Shown here piece by piece: positions 1 through 8,657 of a stretch of 37,627 nt of DNA. How positions within the stretch are numbered: the stretch's first letter is position 1; each line of letters opens with the position of its first letter. The notes beneath the pieces are model-generated. The model had not been told where the DNA came from. It did no database searches and was given only the letters and a program-made list of their open reading frames with translations. This DNA is from Caedibacter sp. 38-128 (GTDB taxonomy: Bacteria > Pseudomonadota > Alphaproteobacteria > Caedimonadales > Caedimonadaceae), in NCBI GenBank assembly GCA_001898705.1, contig MKUU01000043.1, positions 1 through 37,627 on the forward strand, in the 5' to 3' direction. The position numbers and the translations under genes are program-made.

Positions 1-39
1 AATAGGTTTTATCCTCCTTTCACTAGTTAAAACAATTAC

Positions 40-183
40 TTAAGCCACTTCACGTCGCGCACATCCATCATTGTTCGATAAAACAACAATAGGCTGTTTT
101 CTTAAGTCTGGTCGGAAGACACGCTCACATGACACAAAAAAATTATTACAGTCAACCAATCCAATTTTAGGTTTTATCTGCAT
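40..183 (-). pseudogene. umuC: 5' remnant of umuC (Y-family DNA polymerase V catalytic subunit)
   Basis: The minus strand reads from an ATG at 183 through about 47 codons resembling the start of UmuC/DinP-type polymerases: a [13 protein letters not shown] segment (the metal-binding Asp of the first catalytic motif), then [11 protein letters not shown], then VVLSNNDGC. This block is highly characteristic of UmuC. Just after NNDGCAR the reading frame ends in TAA at 40-42, where an intact protein would continue for about 370 residues. No continuation is evident in the remaining 39 bases. It is therefore a decayed gene start, although an error or frameshift near the window edge cannot be excluded. 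If intact it would act in error-prone translesion synthesis. Confidence 0.7.
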
Positions 184-940
184 GATTCATGAATGATCTC
201 TTTTGTCATTTTCCATCAGTAAATTGTTAGCGGTGTCTTGCTTCTTAAATTCTTTTCTCTCACAAAAGATCCTTGAATGAGGGATGAAAACACTTTATTT
301 AAGGAGATGCTTAATTAAAAACCTGCCTTAAATAAAAGTTCCCTTTTTATTTATCGATTTTAATATTCACCATCTATTTTTATCTTAATTGATTTAAGAT
401 CAAAAATCAATATAAAAATGTACGCTTTACAAAAATTTTATCAGTCTAAAAATATAGCTTTGAATGAATACGTTTTTTCCCATTAACTTTATGTAAACAA
501 TTGAAGATGATTTCAATTGTTTGCATATTGCTAGAAAAAGAATATAAATGCCTAATTCACTAATATCTTTCAAAAATGAACCCATCCCATGAAATAAATA
601 AATTAATAAAAAAGCAATAAATTGACTTTTAATGAAAAAAAATATGAGAAAAAAAATGGAGGGGGTGATTAAGAATCTTTTAGCCTTCCCTGTTTATTTT
701 TTTTAAAGTTCCCTCCCCTAACTTGCCAATGGAACTCTAAAGACTATGGCAGCCCCCAGCTACCTATTGACAATAATTTATCAGAAAAAAATATAAATGC
801 AAGAGCAAAGTATTTGTTTTTATTGATTTTTACTTCTATTTTTGCGATATTAAAATAATATCTCAATTTTTGAGTTATATGATTAAAAGTCAAATTTAAT
901 CATTGTCACGTCTTCTTGATATCTTTGTTCACTTTCACGA
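184..940. other. AT-rich non-coding stretch
   Basis: About 750 bases without a convincing gene on either strand. The stretch is rich in A and T runs. Its one clear structure is a long hairpin at 492-525, listed separately. I see no RNA gene and no conserved coding block. It may be decayed chromosomal sequence outside the integrated element. Confidence 0.5.
492..525. repeat. 14-bp inverted repeat (hairpin)
   Basis: The arms TGTAAACAATTGAA (492-505) and TTCAATTGTTTGCA (512-525) pair over 14 bp with one G-T wobble around the loop GATGAT. No T-run follows on either side, so it does not look like a standard Rho-independent terminator. It could be an operator, a processing hairpin or an end of a small repeat element. 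Confidence 0.6.
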
Positions 941-1392
941 ATGAGCTTTAGACAACTTTATCAAATTTCCTCTCAAAATATTGAGATTTTTAAACGCTCG
1001 CAAAAGAGAACCTTTACATTTATGAAAGAGAAAGAAGGGAGAAAAGAAAGACCGCTCCTTTATTTAGCAGCCCAAATTGGGTATGAGAATTGTCCCTCTC
1101 TTATTGCCTTTACAAGGGCAGGATTCGTGCCTTTCATGGGAATTCCAAAACGAGATACAGGCTCCAAAGAAGTATCTGGAGCCTATCTTATATATCCAGT
1201 TTTAACAAAGGATTAAACCCTCTAGTTTTTGAAAAATATATTTCTTCATGGTTAGATTATCAAACCAAATTTTACCTTATTCTTAAAGAACTAAACCTCT
1301 CCGATACACGTGAGCACGCTAAAGAAAAACTAAAAAAATTATCAGAAGATATAAAAGAAAAATTTTCTGAATCAACCTTTACTTCAAACTAG
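941..1392 (+). pseudogene. Frameshifted unrecognised ORF, possibly acyltransferase-like remnant
   Basis: Two overlapping reading frames appear to be one decayed gene. The first (941-1216) contains an ENCPSLIAFTRAGF segment, loosely like the C-terminal part of GNAT acyltransferases, where an Asn-x-x-Ser block precedes a Gly-Phe. It ends at TAA near 1216. The next frame (to 1392) continues with plausible amphipathic, lysine-rich helical sequence (DTREHAKEKLKKLSEDIK). There is no convincing ribosome binding site at 941. The family assignment is weak. The view that this is one broken gene is an inference from adjacent open frames and coding-like composition. Confidence 0.3.
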
Positions 1393-1441
1393 ACAAGAAC
1401 ATTAATAATATCAAAAAGCTGAAGAAAAATACCACTTTTCA

Positions 1442-1491
1442 TGGTGCGCCCGGCGGGATTCGAACCCACGACCCCAGGATTAGGAATCCTG
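1442..1491 (-). other. 3' half of tRNA-Arg(CCT): left attachment site of an integrative element
   Basis: Read on the minus strand, the segment gives the anticodon arm with loop TTCCTAA (anticodon CCT), a variable loop, a T-arm built around GGTTCGAATCC, the acceptor 3' strand CGGGCGC, an A discriminator and an encoded CCA. The matching 5' half (D-arm and a GCGCCCG acceptor strand) should lie at higher coordinates, but the sequence there is AT-rich and unrelated. A tRNA 3' half next to a tyrosine integrase gene is the classic product of site-specific integration. The intact tRNA-Arg should then lie at the far right end of the element, outside the window. Confidence 0.85.
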
Positions 1492-1604
1492 AGATATATA
1501 AATATACCTAGATATACTATGTTATATTAAACATTAATTATCATACACTTATTTTTAATCTTTACATTTCTAAAACTACAAAAATCTTATTAAATCTTTT
1601 TAAT

Positions 1605-1626
1605 TTGCTTCCAAATTGCTTCCAAA
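1605..1626. repeat. Tandem 11-bp repeat, candidate integrase arm site
   Basis: TTGCTTCCAAA occurs twice in perfect tandem between the attachment site and the integrase gene. Lambda-like and P4-like integrases bind short direct repeats (arm-type sites) flanking the core site, so position and form suit that role. This is inferred from location only. Confidence 0.45.
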
Positions 1627-1685
1627 TTTATAATTGCTTTTATGCTCTAACCTAAATTATAATTTAAATAACATTTAACTAATCT

Positions 1686-2882
1686 TTGAAACAACATACT
1701 GGATTGTCTATGGAAAATAAGAAAAAGCTTACAAAACGCATAATAGAAAGCATAGACTCTACATCAGATAAAGAAGTCTTGATCTGGGATTCTGAAATTA
1801 AAGGGTTTGGTCTAAGAGTTTCTCCTAAAGGATGTAAATCATATTTTGTACAGTATCGTAATAAATATGGAAGCACTAGACGTCAGAAAATAGGCCCCCA
1901 TGGTATATTTACCGTTGAGTTAGCAAGAGATAAGGCCAAAGAAATAATAGGAGAGGTTGCAAAAGGAAACGACCCTTCAAGTGGCCGCCATGATAGAAAA
2001 AATCAAAAAACAATTTTGGATCTTGCTAATGAATATCTTACCCTTCATGCAAAACCTAATAAAAGATATGAAAGTTACATAGAAGATAAGAGAAAAATTG
2101 ATCAAGTAATTATACCTCGTTTTGGTAATAAAAAAGTTGAACAAATTACCTTCCATGATCTCCATATTTTACATCATGATCTAATAAAGACGCCTATTAA
2201 AGCGAATCGTACGCGAGCTCTTTTAAGCAAGATGTTTAATTTAGCAATTCAGTGGAAATGGATAACCAATAACCCTGCTAACGGTCTTGCTAAATATCAA
2301 GAACATAAGCGCGAACGTTGGCTGAACGATCAAGAGCTTCAAAAATTATTAAAGGTTTTAGATATATATCATAATCAAAGTGTTGCGAATGCTATTCGCC
2401 TTTTAGTTTTTACAGGTTCGCGCAGAAACGAGGTATTAGGAGCTACTTGGGATCAATTTGATCTTGATAGAGGAATTTGGACAAAACCTGCTCATACGAC
2501 TAAGCAAAAAAGAATAGCTCATCTTCCTTTATCTTCTCAAACAATTTCAATTTTAAGAGAAATGAAAATATCCGCCTCTACAAAACATCTCTTTCCAGGA
2601 AAAATCCCAGAAAAACCTTTACAAGACATAAAAAAAGCCTGGCAAACAATTAGAAAGATGGCAGAACTCCCTTCTGTTAGACTTCATGATTTACGCCATA
2701 CTCACGCCTCTCATCTGGTATCAAGTGGCCTCAGCCTTAGCATCGTTGGAAAACTTCTAGGTCATACTCAAGCCTCAACTACACAGAGATATGCTCACTT
2801 AGCTGACGAACCTTTAAGACAAGCGACAGAGCTTTTTGGGGGTAAGATTAAAAAGTTAACCTCAAATCAAGATAATCTTTAA
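1686..2882 (+). CDS. Site-specific tyrosine integrase, P4 family
   Basis: This is a 398-aa phage/ICE-type tyrosine recombinase of usual length. It has an N-terminal DUF4102-like arm-binding domain (GFGLRVSPKGCKSYFVQYR, about residues 40-60), a SAM-like core-binding domain (about 100-200) and a complete catalytic domain: Arg in FTGSRRNEVLG, HDLRH, LLGH and the nucleophile Tyr in TTQRYAHL. It cuts and rejoins attP and attB, here evidently at the 3' end of tRNA-Arg(CCT), whose fragment lies about 200 bp upstream. The frame opens at the ATG at 1686. A second in-frame ATG at 1710 (MENKKK) is an equally possible start, because neither has a clear ribosome binding site. The gene looks intact and probably functional. 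Confidence 0.95.
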   Translation: MKQHTGLSMENKKKLTKRIIESIDSTSDKEVLIWDSEIKGFGLRVSPKGCKSYFVQYRNKYGSTRRQKIGPHGIFTVELARDKAKEIIGEVAKGNDPSSGRHDRKNQKTILDLANEYLTLHAKPNKRYESYIEDKRKIDQVIIPRFGNKKVEQITFHDLHILHHDLIKTPIKANRTRALLSKMFNLAIQWKWITNNPANGLAKYQEHKRERWLNDQELQKLLKVLDIYHNQSVANAIRLLVFTGSRRNEVLGATWDQFDLDRGIWTKPAHTTKQKRIAHLPLSSQTISILREMKISASTKHLFPGKIPEKPLQDIKKAWQTIRKMAELPSVRLHDLRHTHASHLVSSGLSLSIVGKLLGHTQASTTQRYAHLADEPLRQATELFGGKIKKLTSNQDNL

Positions 2883-3029
2883 TTAATCATACTTATGGGT
2901 AAGTAATTATAAAATTTATAAGTTACCCTGATTCTTGATTGATAGTGTACGGATTTTAGGTTTCAACAATAGTTAGTCTTCATCCCAGCATTAGAACCAT
3001 TGAGTTGAGAAAATTCTCACTATAATGAT

Positions 3030-3340
3030 AAAAGGTAGATAAGAAAACTCAGAAAGTCCGATATTACTTCTCGTCATTATCAGCGGACGCTAGACAAATT
3101 AATTAGATCTCTAGAGTTCACTATGAGATTGAAAAAACTACATTAGAGCCTGGACGTTGTCTTTAATGAGGAAAGAGCTTGTGTGAGAAATGATAATACA
3201 GTCGAAAAATGGATATTATTAGAAAGTGAACTTTAAATGTTTTACCTAGAGTAAAGCTAGGCAAGATCAGTCAAATAAGAGCGTTATGCGAAAAAATGCT
3301 ATGTCTTTTTATTATCTTTTAGCTTCTGTCAACTCACTTT
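3030..3340 (+). pseudogene. Degraded ISAs1-family transposase remnant
   Basis: No open frame survives, but conceptual translation with frameshifts gives blocks in the order found near the C-terminus of ISAs1 (H-repeat-associated) transposases. KTQKVRYYFSSLSADARQIN starts at about 3044. A block resembling RSHWGIENSLHW, read here as HYEIEKTTL, lies near 3118. LDVVFNEERACVRNDN lies at about 3148-3198. Stop codons and at least one frame change interrupt it. The rest of the gap (2883-3537) shows no other gene. The presence of an old IS relic inside the element suggests that the element has been resident for some time. Confidence 0.65.
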
Positions 3341-3458
3341 TTCATTCTTAGGCCCTGGGCGACTGCAAGGGACACTTTGCAAAGCAAGCTTCATGCGTGT
3401 TATCCTTAAAAACAACATAATTAATGCTGTTAAAGAAGGCTCTTAATGACAGAAAATG

Positions 3459-3487
3459 TTGACAACAATTATTTGTTGTTTGGAATA
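3459..3487 (+). promoter_or_regulatory. Possible promoter with overlapping inverted repeat
   Basis: A TTGACA hexamer at 3459-3464 lies about 75 bp before the TTG start of the next gene. The inverted repeat ACAACAA-TTAT-TTGTTGT (3462-3479) covers the expected spacer, an arrangement often seen when a repressor binds the promoter. The expected -10 position (GGAATA or GAATAG) is a poor match, so this is tentative. Confidence 0.3.
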
Positions 3488-3537
3488 GACGACCTCATTA
3501 TTATTAATAAATTAAACAGATAGAGCGATTTAACACC

Positions 3538-4854
3538 TTGAAAAAACCAGCAATCATTCCTAAAAAAATTTTAAAAAATACCCAAGATGCTCGAGACTTG
3601 CTTAAAAGTGCACCTTCAAGTGAATTTACGCGGATATTGTTACAAAATTTTGATGTCCCACTAGAGGAGTACATACCTCGTTTATTTTCTTATATTCCGA
3701 CGAGACCTATGGAGAACGAGCTTCGACAAGCATTTATGCAAGAATTTTCGAACCTTCACCTAACACAGACAACATCAACAGTTGCAGCTGACATGTTAGA
3801 ACAGACACGCACGCTTCAAACGGCAGCGCATACAACTTTTACAAATGGACCCGGTTTTTTAGGTGCAAACTGGCTGACAACGCTAGGAATTCCTAATGAT
3901 AAACCTTGTATTATAGCAACATTTTCTGGGATACCTTTTGACAATGATGCAAAGCCAGGATGTCTGAATTATGGAAAAACTTATCAAATTAATGATTTCC
4001 TGGATAAGTCTTATCCTGATATTAGTGAGCTTATTAATGCAGAAGCTGAACGCGCTCGCTGCACTGCTGATCGAAGAGTGTCATTGATTCCTGGACGCTG
4101 GCAACGCGTTTCAGTATTTGGCAGCCACGTTCATGAAAAAACTAGCAGAATGATAAATTACCTTACACCCCAAATAAACCAATTTCTTCCAGCTAAGATT
4201 TTACAGCAAGATTTTTCTGCACTTGCTTTATCTTTCTCAGCAAACCTAGAGACAAAGATCTTTAACCGCAAAATGATTTTTGTTGATCTTTGCTCAATTG
4301 TCTCAAATTACCTACAATTAATTTTTGAAAAAGATGAACATCCAATTACAAAATTCTGTTTTGAGGGAACAAATTTTGAACGCTTTGAATCTTTGCATGG
4401 TAAAATCCCATTATTTTCTCAATCAGGGATAGAAGAGAAGTCATTCTCTCAATTTTTTAGAGAAGGTGATATCCTCGCCAAACGTAATGGTACGATAAGT
4501 TGGAATAAGAGTACGATTAAAAATCATCTTAAAAATCGCGAGTTGTGTCCAGGCTTATTCCTTACTTTTTTATCCTTGACATTTATTAACCAATTTCAGT
4601 GTTTAGGTGGCTTTAATCAAGTTAAATACCTTAGTAAATTTCGAAACGTTCTATCAACCATAGATCTATTCAAAATATATGATATTGAGACTATTCCCAC
4701 AGATTCTCTTATAGCGGGACGTATGATTGACGAAGAAGGAAGAGAAGTATATCCTCTTGATATAATTTTAGGGAGCGAAGTTAACCTCAATCCTTCGAGA
4801 AGCTTGGGACAATTTGCCACTTCATTAATCCTTCGTAAGCGTTGGCTTAAATAG
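3538..4854 (+). CDS. Unknown 438-aa protein at the head of the PKS/NRPS cluster
   Basis: I do not recognise this family. It is a 438-aa soluble protein with no signal peptide or membrane segment. A conserved-looking stretch at about residues 95-145 contains FTNGPGFLGANWL and KPGCLNYGKTYQ. The C-terminus ends in LGQFATSLILRKRWLK. The frame opens with a TTG at 3538, which lacks a strong ribosome binding site, and no upstream ATG is available. It points the same way as the PKS and ends about 100 bp before the small ORF at 4961, so it may belong to the same pathway as an enzyme or regulator. There is no evidence for a specific reaction, and its composition is like that of its neighbours. Confidence 0.75.
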   Translation: MKKPAIIPKKILKNTQDARDLLKSAPSSEFTRILLQNFDVPLEEYIPRLFSYIPTRPMENELRQAFMQEFSNLHLTQTTSTVAADMLEQTRTLQTAAHTTFTNGPGFLGANWLTTLGIPNDKPCIIATFSGIPFDNDAKPGCLNYGKTYQINDFLDKSYPDISELINAEAERARCTADRRVSLIPGRWQRVSVFGSHVHEKTSRMINYLTPQINQFLPAKILQQDFSALALSFSANLETKIFNRKMIFVDLCSIVSNYLQLIFEKDEHPITKFCFEGTNFERFESLHGKIPLFSQSGIEEKSFSQFFREGDILAKRNGTISWNKSTIKNHLKNRELCPGLFLTFLSLTFINQFQCLGGFNQVKYLSKFRNVLSTIDLFKIYDIETIPTDSLIAGRMIDEEGREVYPLDIILGSEVNLNPSRSLGQFATSLILRKRWLK

Positions 4855-4960
4855 ATTTCTAGATACTTACATCTTCTCAAAGAAGAGGAAATTTCATTTA
4901 AGTATAAAATATGAATTTTAATTTACGGTAATTATAAATAAAATGGGGATTTGGGAAATT

Positions 4961-5041
4961 ATGAGAAAGCATTTAGAAACTAAGTTAAACGCCAATTATA
5001 ATTATTTTCAGTTAACAAACTTCACCTACCACGAACTATGA
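4961..5041 (+). CDS. Possible 26-aa leader ORF coupled to the PKS gene
   Basis: ATG at 4961 follows a GGGGATTTGGGAAA stretch that could serve as ribosome binding site. The frame runs 26 codons (MRKHLETKLNANYNYFQLTN, then FTYHEL) and stops with TGA at 5039-5041. That stop overlaps the ATG of the PKS gene (5038-5040) as ATGA. The PKS start has no ribosome binding site of its own, so translation of the large gene may depend on this short frame. I see no attenuator-like hairpin and no run of one amino acid. Confidence 0.4.
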   Translation: MRKHLETKLNANYNYFQLTNFTYHEL

Positions 5042-7821
5042 TTGGCTATCGTATGAAAGAGAAAATTGCTATTGTTGGCATGGCTGGCCGATTTCCAGGT
5101 GCTAAAAATATTGATGAATTTTGGCATTTATTAAAAAATGGTAAAAGTGGCTTAACAGAGTTTTCTTCTGCAGAACTCACCAGTATTGGCATTACTAGCA
5201 CTCAATTAGATGATCCAGCTTACGTAAAAGTAAGAGGTGTGATAGGAGAAGAAGAATACTTTGATGGAAAATTTTTTGGATATAGTAATGCAGAAGCAGC
5301 ATTGTTAGATCCTCAAGGTCGTGTATTCCTAGAATGTGTCTTAGGTGCTTTAGAGGATGCAGGATATGGAGCTACAAAAGGAAGATCGCCAGTAGGACTC
5401 TTTGCAACGGCAAGACGTTCAGAATATTTAGAATTTCTAATACGCAATCTAAAGGATGAACTATTATCTACCCCTTTTGTCATGGATGGTACTTATACAG
5501 ACTTCATTGCTTTACGTACTTCATTTAAGCTAGATTTAAAAGGTCCCAGCGTCATGGTTGGGACAGCTTGCTCTAGCTCACTGGTTACTGTCCATCTTGC
5601 CTGTAAAAGCTTACTTAATGAGGAAGTTGATATTGCAATTGCAGGTGCTACATCAATCTCTTGGCCTCCGCGTATAGGACGTTTTTCTTCTCCAGGAAAC
5701 ATTATATCACCGAGCGGTGAATGTCGTCCTTTTGATGAATCTGCAGATGGGATTGTTAGTGGAGATGCAGTTGTTTGTATAGTTCTTAAACGGCTAAAAC
5801 AAGCTATCTCAGATGGGGACCATATATACGCCGTCATTCGAGGCAGTGCTATCAATAATGATGGTGCAGATAAGATGAACTTTACAGCACCAAGCGTTGA
5901 TGGACAAGTTCGTGTGATTAAATCCACCCTAAAAGCAGCAAATTTAAGCCCACAAGAAGTTGGTTATATTGAAGCACATGGGACTGGTACATTGCTTGGA
6001 GATCCAATAGAAATGCAAGCACTTATAGAAGCCTTTACAAATTCAGGTAATCAAACAAAACGTATTGGAATTGGGGCTGTAAAATCATCGATAGGGCATA
6101 CAGACGCTGCGGCAGGCTTAGTTGGGTTAGTCAAGACAGTTTTATGCTTGAAATACAAAACACTTGTGCCGACAATTAATTTTAAAAAAGCCAGTCCTTA
6201 TTTGGATATTGAAAGCACACCATTTTATATTTGTAATAAAGTAGAGCAATGGGAAGAGCGTCTAATTGCTGGCGTACAAAGTTTGGGGATGGGAGGTACT
6301 AACGCCCATGTATTTTTAGAGAGAGCTCCTTCAGTTTTACGTAAATTAAAAAATCATAAAAAAAGTTTTCCCCAACTAATTGTCCTATCTGCAAAGACTC
6401 TATCTGCCTTACAAAGCTATCGTTTGTCCTTGATAGAATATTTCATTAAAAATCCAGACTGCTCTCTAGAAGATATAGCATGGACCCTACAGATAGGTAG
6501 AGAACCGCACCCTTATAGATTGGCCATAGTCGCAGTTGATAGTCAAGATGCTGTTCAAAAATTACTCCAGAGAGAAGTGCTGCCTTCAAACTTTGAAGTG
6601 CTACCAAAAATTAATAATAATTTTGGACTAATTTTTTCAGGTATTACAACCACCAATCTTCATATAATGCGTGAACTATATTATACGCTAGAGTCTTTCA
6701 AAAAAGAAGTAGATTTGCTTTTCACAGCATTAAAAGATATTACAAACCAAAACTTTCATCGTATATTTTTAAGAGATAGCACAAAATTTAATGTAGAAAT
6801 TCTTATGGAGTATCCCCTCCTCTTCTCACTCGAACTTGCTTTATATAAAATGTGGTATAAACTTGGGGGTAGGCCTGCATTTGTGGCTGGAGTTAAACTA
6901 GGAGAATATACAGCAGCTACAGTGGCTGGTGTTTTTGATGAACGGAGTACACTTGAGATCGTTTGTATGCGTTCTCAGATAATTCAAACAAATGATAGGC
7001 AATCGCAAGAAGCTTTTCAACAGTTTAAGTCCAAGGTCGCGTCTTTTCCACTTTTTGCACCTCAAGTTCCTTTTTTTTCTAGTTTTAAAGGCCACTGGAT
7101 AACAGAAGATCAACTTATATCTCCTCAATACTGGGAAGACCATCTCTGCCAGCCAAGTGATTTTTCTCCTAATATAAGCCAATTAACAATTCATCCCCAA
7201 ACCACTCTAATTGAATTAAGTGCTACTTCATTTTTGAGAGATACTATAAAACAGCCCGAAACAATAAATCCCCAACACATACTTACTCCATTTGCCAATA
7301 CAATTGAAGGCAATGCGCTTATGAACTGGCTAGAAATGATAGGACAATGTTGGGTCAATGGAACAGATGTTAACTGGCATGCTTTAACAAGATCTAGCAA
7401 TGTAAAGCGCTGTCCTTTACCCACTTACCCTTTCGAGCGTATGAAATATTCGATAAGTAGAGATCAAGTGAAAACACAAAATCAGAATAATAGAAATCTT
7501 GTATCCCAAATGATAAATATAGATTCCCATAATGTGACACAAGGGTTACATTATCCCTCGGTTGAGCATGAGAGTAGTAAGAAAGAAGCTATCACTATAG
7601 GAATTAGGGAGATATGGTTTAAAACACTGGGTTGTAACACTCTATCAGATAAAGATAATTTTTTTGAGATTGGAGGAAACTCTTTACTAGCTGTTCAACT
7701 GCTTTACTACTTGAAAGAAAAATTTCAAGTGAATATTTCTATAGCAAAATTTGAAAACAACGCAAATATTGAGAAACTGGCGTTATATATTTTTCATATG
7801 ATAGATGGTGAATTTACATGA
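5038..7821 (+). CDS. Type I polyketide synthase module: KS, degenerate AT, carrier protein
   Basis: A 927-aa modular PKS. The ketosynthase (about residues 8-440) is complete: active-site Cys in GTACSSSL (near 177) and the two His motifs EAHGTGT (near 311) and KSSIGH (near 348). An acyltransferase-like region (about 530-740) is decayed: the nucleophile motif GHSLGE reads GVKLGE (Ser to Lys), the N-terminal PGQGSQ motif is absent, and the ferredoxin-like subdomain with the catalytic His motif is missing. The post-AT linker LPTYPFERMKY survives. A carrier protein (about 845-925) has GGNSLL with the phosphopantetheine Ser and looks more like an NRPS PCP. There are no reductive domains. It probably extends a chain by one ketide using an external acyltransferase. 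The start is set by the ATGA overlap with the upstream small ORF; its own stop overlaps the thioesterase ATG. Confidence 0.93.
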   Translation: MIGYRMKEKIAIVGMAGRFPGAKNIDEFWHLLKNGKSGLTEFSSAELTSIGITSTQLDDPAYVKVRGVIGEEEYFDGKFFGYSNAEAALLDPQGRVFLECVLGALEDAGYGATKGRSPVGLFATARRSEYLEFLIRNLKDELLSTPFVMDGTYTDFIALRTSFKLDLKGPSVMVGTACSSSLVTVHLACKSLLNEEVDIAIAGATSISWPPRIGRFSSPGNIISPSGECRPFDESADGIVSGDAVVCIVLKRLKQAISDGDHIYAVIRGSAINNDGADKMNFTAPSVDGQVRVIKSTLKAANLSPQEVGYIEAHGTGTLLGDPIEMQALIEAFTNSGNQTKRIGIGAVKSSIGHTDAAAGLVGLVKTVLCLKYKTLVPTINFKKASPYLDIESTPFYICNKVEQWEERLIAGVQSLGMGGTNAHVFLERAPSVLRKLKNHKKSFPQLIVLSAKTLSALQSYRLSLIEYFIKNPDCSLEDIAWTLQIGREPHPYRLAIVAVDSQDAVQKLLQREVLPSNFEVLPKINNNFGLIFSGITTTNLHIMRELYYTLESFKKEVDLLFTALKDITNQNFHRIFLRDSTKFNVEILMEYPLLFSLELALYKMWYKLGGRPAFVAGVKLGEYTAATVAGVFDERSTLEIVCMRSQIIQTNDRQSQEAFQQFKSKVASFPLFAPQVPFFSSFKGHWITEDQLISPQYWEDHLCQPSDFSPNISQLTIHPQTTLIELSATSFLRDTIKQPETINPQHILTPFANTIEGNALMNWLEMIGQCWVNGTDVNWHALTRSSNVKRCPLPTYPFERMKYSISRDQVKTQNQNNRNLVSQMINIDSHNVTQGLHYPSVEHESSKKEAITIGIREIWFKTLGCNTLSDKDNFFEIGGNSLLAVQLLYYLKEKFQVNISIAKFENNANIEKLALYIFHMIDGEFT

Positions 7822-8627
7822 AAGACTTAAATATTGTCCCACTTCAACATGGAGACGATTCAGAACCATTGATATTCATCCATGCCCTAACAGGCACTAT
7901 ACTTCCATATAAGCATCTAATAGAATGTTTATCATGTACAAGATCTATATATGGAATTGAAGCTGTTGGCCTCGATGGAAACATGTTGCCTTTCGAACAC
8001 GTGGGGTCGATTGCAGCGCATTATGCTGATGCTATACAAGAAAGATTTTCAAATAACCGCCTTATTTTAATTGGATGGTCTTTTGGCGGTTTAGTTGCAG
8101 CAGAGCTTGCTGCATTGCTTATGCCTAAAATGCAACTAAGGTTAGCTTTATTGGACGTTCAACGTTTAAATAACGAGAGAAAAAACCGTCTATTATCTAA
8201 GGATGAAATTTTGCTTGAGTTTGCTTATACCTTACTTGGTAATGTAGACCGGGCAGCCCACTCTAACCTAAATAATCTAGCAAGTTTACCTGAGAAGCGA
8301 AAATTTTCTTTTGTTCTCGACATGTTGCTAACTACAAAACGTACTAGTTCTCCTGAACTACTTCAAAATATGTATCGAGTATTTTGCGCTCATTTGCATG
8401 CACATGATCGTTATATTCCAATACCTATATCCAATGTTAAAGCACTTTTTATCAAAGCACAAAGACAGCCTTTCGATAACCAAGATGCCAGCTTAGGATG
8501 GAGCAATATCTTCTCATCAAAGTTAGAAATCGTTACAGCACCAGGAGACCACTATAGCCTTTTAAATCAACATGCTCTCACCACAGCTAAATACCTTAAT
8601 ACTTGGATTGATAAAATCGATTCTTAA
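7818..8627 (+). CDS. Stand-alone thioesterase (alpha/beta hydrolase) of NRPS/PKS type
   Basis: A 269-aa hydrolase like the thioesterases that release or edit chains on PKS/NRPS assembly lines. IFIHALTGT near the N-terminus forms the usual first strand and oxyanion region. The nucleophile lies in GWSFGG (Ser near residue 88), a strand ending in LALLDV carries the likely Asp, and GDHYSLL near residue 245 carries the His. The triad therefore appears complete. It starts inside the end of the PKS gene (ATGA overlap), so the two are translationally coupled. The NRPS that follows lacks a terminal thioesterase, so this enzyme may act in trans as the releasing enzyme. A housekeeping type II editing role is the alternative. 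Confidence 0.88.
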   Translation: MKDLNIVPLQHGDDSEPLIFIHALTGTILPYKHLIECLSCTRSIYGIEAVGLDGNMLPFEHVGSIAAHYADAIQERFSNNRLILIGWSFGGLVAAELAALLMPKMQLRLALLDVQRLNNERKNRLLSKDEILLEFAYTLLGNVDRAAHSNLNNLASLPEKRKFSFVLDMLLTTKRTSSPELLQNMYRVFCAHLHAHDRYIPIPISNVKALFIKAQRQPFDNQDASLGWSNIFSSKLEIVTAPGDHYSLLNQHALTTAKYLNTWIDKIDS

Positions 8628-8657
8628 ACAACTGAAATCAAGTTTAGGACAACAATA

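Noticed and set aside
5493-5927. 144-codon open frame on the minus strand inside the PKS gene
   Set aside because: It lies wholly within the conserved KS domain, has no ribosome binding site or family pattern, and is a shadow of the plus-strand gene.
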